DNA from: Kiloniellales bacterium
GTDB taxonomy: Bacteria > Pseudomonadota > Alphaproteobacteria > Kiloniellales > JAKSDN01
Reading direction: 5' to 3'
Assembly: GCA_022360075.1 (NCBI GenBank)
Contig: JAKSDN010000070.1
Coordinates: 1-6,654 of the forward strand
Length of the DNA: 6,654 nt
Positions 6,301-6,654 of the stretch are shown here, in pieces (within the stretch, counting starts at the first letter, position 1; every line of letters begins with the position of its first letter). Position numbers and translations under genes: made by a program. The notes below the pieces were generated by a model. The model was not told the DNA's origin. It saw nothing but the letters and a program-made list of their open reading frames with translations, and ran no database searches.

Positions 6301-6654
6301 AGTAGCCGAAGGTCTGTTCCGCCGCCGGATTGAACTCGATGATCCGGCCCTGCTCGTCGATGGCCATGATGCAGTCCATCGCCGAGTCGATGATTCCGGC
6401 CTTCAGTGCCTCGGTGTCGTGCAGGGAGGACTCGAAGCGCTTGTGCTCGGTGATGTCGGTGCAGACCAGGGTCGTGCAGCCGTCCGGCATGTGATGGGCA
6501 GTGGCGAGAAACCAGCGGCCGTCGGCGACCTCCATTTCGAAGAACTTGGTCTCCGACGGCCGCTGAATCCTCTTCAGCTCGCGGATCCGCGGCCCGAACC
6601 GCTCCTCGCCGGTCCAGTCGCGGACCCGGATGCAGATCTTCTCGAGGCGGCGCA
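3374..6654 (-). CDS. Multi-PAS hybrid sensor histidine kinase, N-terminus off the window
   Basis: The frame is open from the right edge to a TAG at 3374-3376, giving 1092 visible residues. ATG 6533-6535 lies inside a PAS fold, so it is not the real start. Domains by position: C-terminal half of a PAS_7-like domain (about 6450-6654); a canonical PAS (6056-6418); PAS_7-like (5666-6034); PAS (5291-5644); PAS_7-like (4916-5275); PAS (4532-4894); HisKA (4286-4486) with phospho-His at 4436-4438 in AGVAHELNNPLS; HATPase (3812-4144) with N-box Asn at 4100-4102, DNGPGI Asp at 4001-4003, FDPFFTTK, and GTGVGL at 3908-3925; then a receiver (3401-3748) with acceptor Asp at 3599-3601, Thr at 3509-3511 and Lys at 3443-3445. 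Most PAS domains end in a DxT/DxN/DxS linker. No membrane segment is visible, so the visible part is cytoplasmic. It should autophosphorylate and pass phosphate to its own receiver and/or the downstream OmpR-type regulator. The HELNNPL-type His box resembles the NtrB/FixL group. Ligand is unknown. Confidence 0.93.
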   Translation of the reverse strand, partial: RRLEKICIRVRDWTGEERFGPRIRELKRIQRPSETKFFEMEVADGRWFLATAHHMPDGCTTLVCTDITEHKRFESSLHDTEALKAGIIDSAMDCIMAIDEQGRIIEFNPAAEQTFGYSRAGAIGQPIGELILPEGLRKVDEDGIPLIFRNEDELLPGSRIEFKAMRADGSRFPAEVTVSRVELAGRRVFAVSLRDINEHKRARKERKRLIQLLRDAIESVPSGFGIYDSAGLLVLCNTAYASFYNELPEAMIGLSKDEAHHRVLDLVRSVDGEPVGVDADSRERTLALLEQWVERPIEIELKSGQWNLFTGHRTSDGGIVCVRIDISKLKEAEASLRERADFFRSMVETQPAPVWMVEIDSGQILHESRAAAELFGIPWPIKEPVSVIDLYVDLEDRTKLLNDLRATGAVDNREMQLKKTDGTAFWISATCRLLEIEGRDVVIASMLDLTERKRREAELQQAKQTLEDAIGSLSEGFALYDTDDRLVMCNQRYREYNSASADMLKPGVRWADFVRAGAERGQYVPALGRVEEWIEERQAQRASHARHVHIEQSDGRWFQVSNQPTRQGGYVAIRTDITHLKQMEIALRKSEERFRRMVEEHPLPVLMTRAKDGKIVYESPATKALFGREEEQPEPEGMHDVPVGYYADPKVREGYLALLYRDGLAENYEMEFKKVDGTRFWASVSSRLIEYHGEDVIVASLVDLTERRKAEEELARRREALHQSEKLSALGSLLAGVAHELNNPLSIVVGQALLLRETVADPKIAKRASKIGDAADRCSRIVRAFLAMARQRPPQRSEVNLNFLLDAVLEMLGYSLRTQNIELRIDQDSALPSVWADSDQLNQVLVNLIVNAQQAVLEREEPRIIEVATRYDRQKGAVRVLISDNGPGIPKEIRSRIFDPFFTTKEVGAGTGVGLAVSHGIIESHGGTIDVESGAEQGATFTITLPQSTPERIDIADAGEDQSQVVGARVLIVDDEKEIAQTLSEILVADGHRIEFADSGREALALLDRRDYDAVLCDLRMPDLDGQGLYRQLEERQHHVLGRFIFVTGDTFGHNASEFFKETGLPYLEKPFTPVEVRSLVRRVVAGERRAP
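4520..6034 (-). repeat. Duplicated two-PAS unit inside the sensor kinase
   Basis: Two consecutive protein units of about 250 residues each, at 5282-6034 and 4520-5275, share the same order: a PAS_7-like domain followed by a second PAS type. First halves match as DAIESVPSGFGIYD versus DAIGSLSEGFALYD, and LVLCN versus LVMCN. Second halves match as FRSMVETQPAPV versus FRRMVEEHPLPV, KKTDGTAFWISA versus KKVDGTRFWASV, and the ends DVVIASMLDLTERKR versus DVIVASLVDLTERRK. Landmarks recur at offsets of 251-255 residues (about 760 bp). The second PAS of each unit is clearly more alike than the first. Nucleotide similarity is also visible around the KK-x-DGT segments (near 5395 and 4630), consistent with an internal duplication rather than independent recruitment. 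Confidence 0.7.

Noticed and set aside
6056..6418. FixL-type heme PAS or LOV flavin domain in the kinase
   Set aside because: The canonical PAS at this position has no His where FixL carries its heme ligand, and none of the visible PAS domains has the NCRFLQ-type Cys motif of LOV domains. No cofactor can be assigned.
6533..6535. ATG as the start of the sensor kinase
   Set aside because: The frame is open for another 39 codons to the window edge, and those codons encode the preceding part of the same PAS_7-like fold, so the gene begins outside the window.

Overview
The window looks like ordinary chromosomal DNA from a GC-rich proteobacterium. The style of the PAS_7-type sensor domains, the rhomboid subfamily and the MlrC-like peptidase suggest an alphaproteobacterium, perhaps a Rhodospirillales relative. 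That placement is an inference from protein style, not a computed result. Coding density is very high. I see no RNA gene, insertion sequence, CRISPR array or phage gene.

Layout. On the + strand, bases 1-103 hold the 3' end of an exodeoxyribonuclease III gene (xthA). After a 57-bp gap comes a complete rhomboid intramembrane serine protease gene (161-937). Everything to the right lies on the - strand. Read in its own direction, that strand starts with a very large multi-PAS hybrid sensor histidine kinase (3374 to beyond 6654, N-terminus off the window). It continues with an OmpR-type response regulator (2555-3274, possibly starting at 3343) and then an M81 (MlrC-like) metallopeptidase (939-2462). 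The rhomboid and M81 genes converge tail to tail, with one base between their stop codons.

How the genes may work together. The kinase and the response regulator are almost certainly a two-component pair: same strand, kinase first, about 30-100 bp apart. The kinase carries at least six PAS domains, then HisKA, HATPase and its own receiver domain. The visible part has no membrane segment, so it probably senses a cytoplasmic or redox/metabolic signal, or gets its membrane part from the unseen N-terminus. The M81 gene follows on the same strand after 92 bp and could be co-transcribed or a target of the regulator. A 12-bp near-perfect tandem repeat in that gap is a candidate regulator site.

No clearly new system is evident. 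The points most worth a second look are the duplicated PAS pair in the kinase, the pairing of an NtrB/FixL-like hybrid kinase with an OmpR-type regulator, the tandem repeat ahead of the peptidase gene, and the uncertain start of the regulator.
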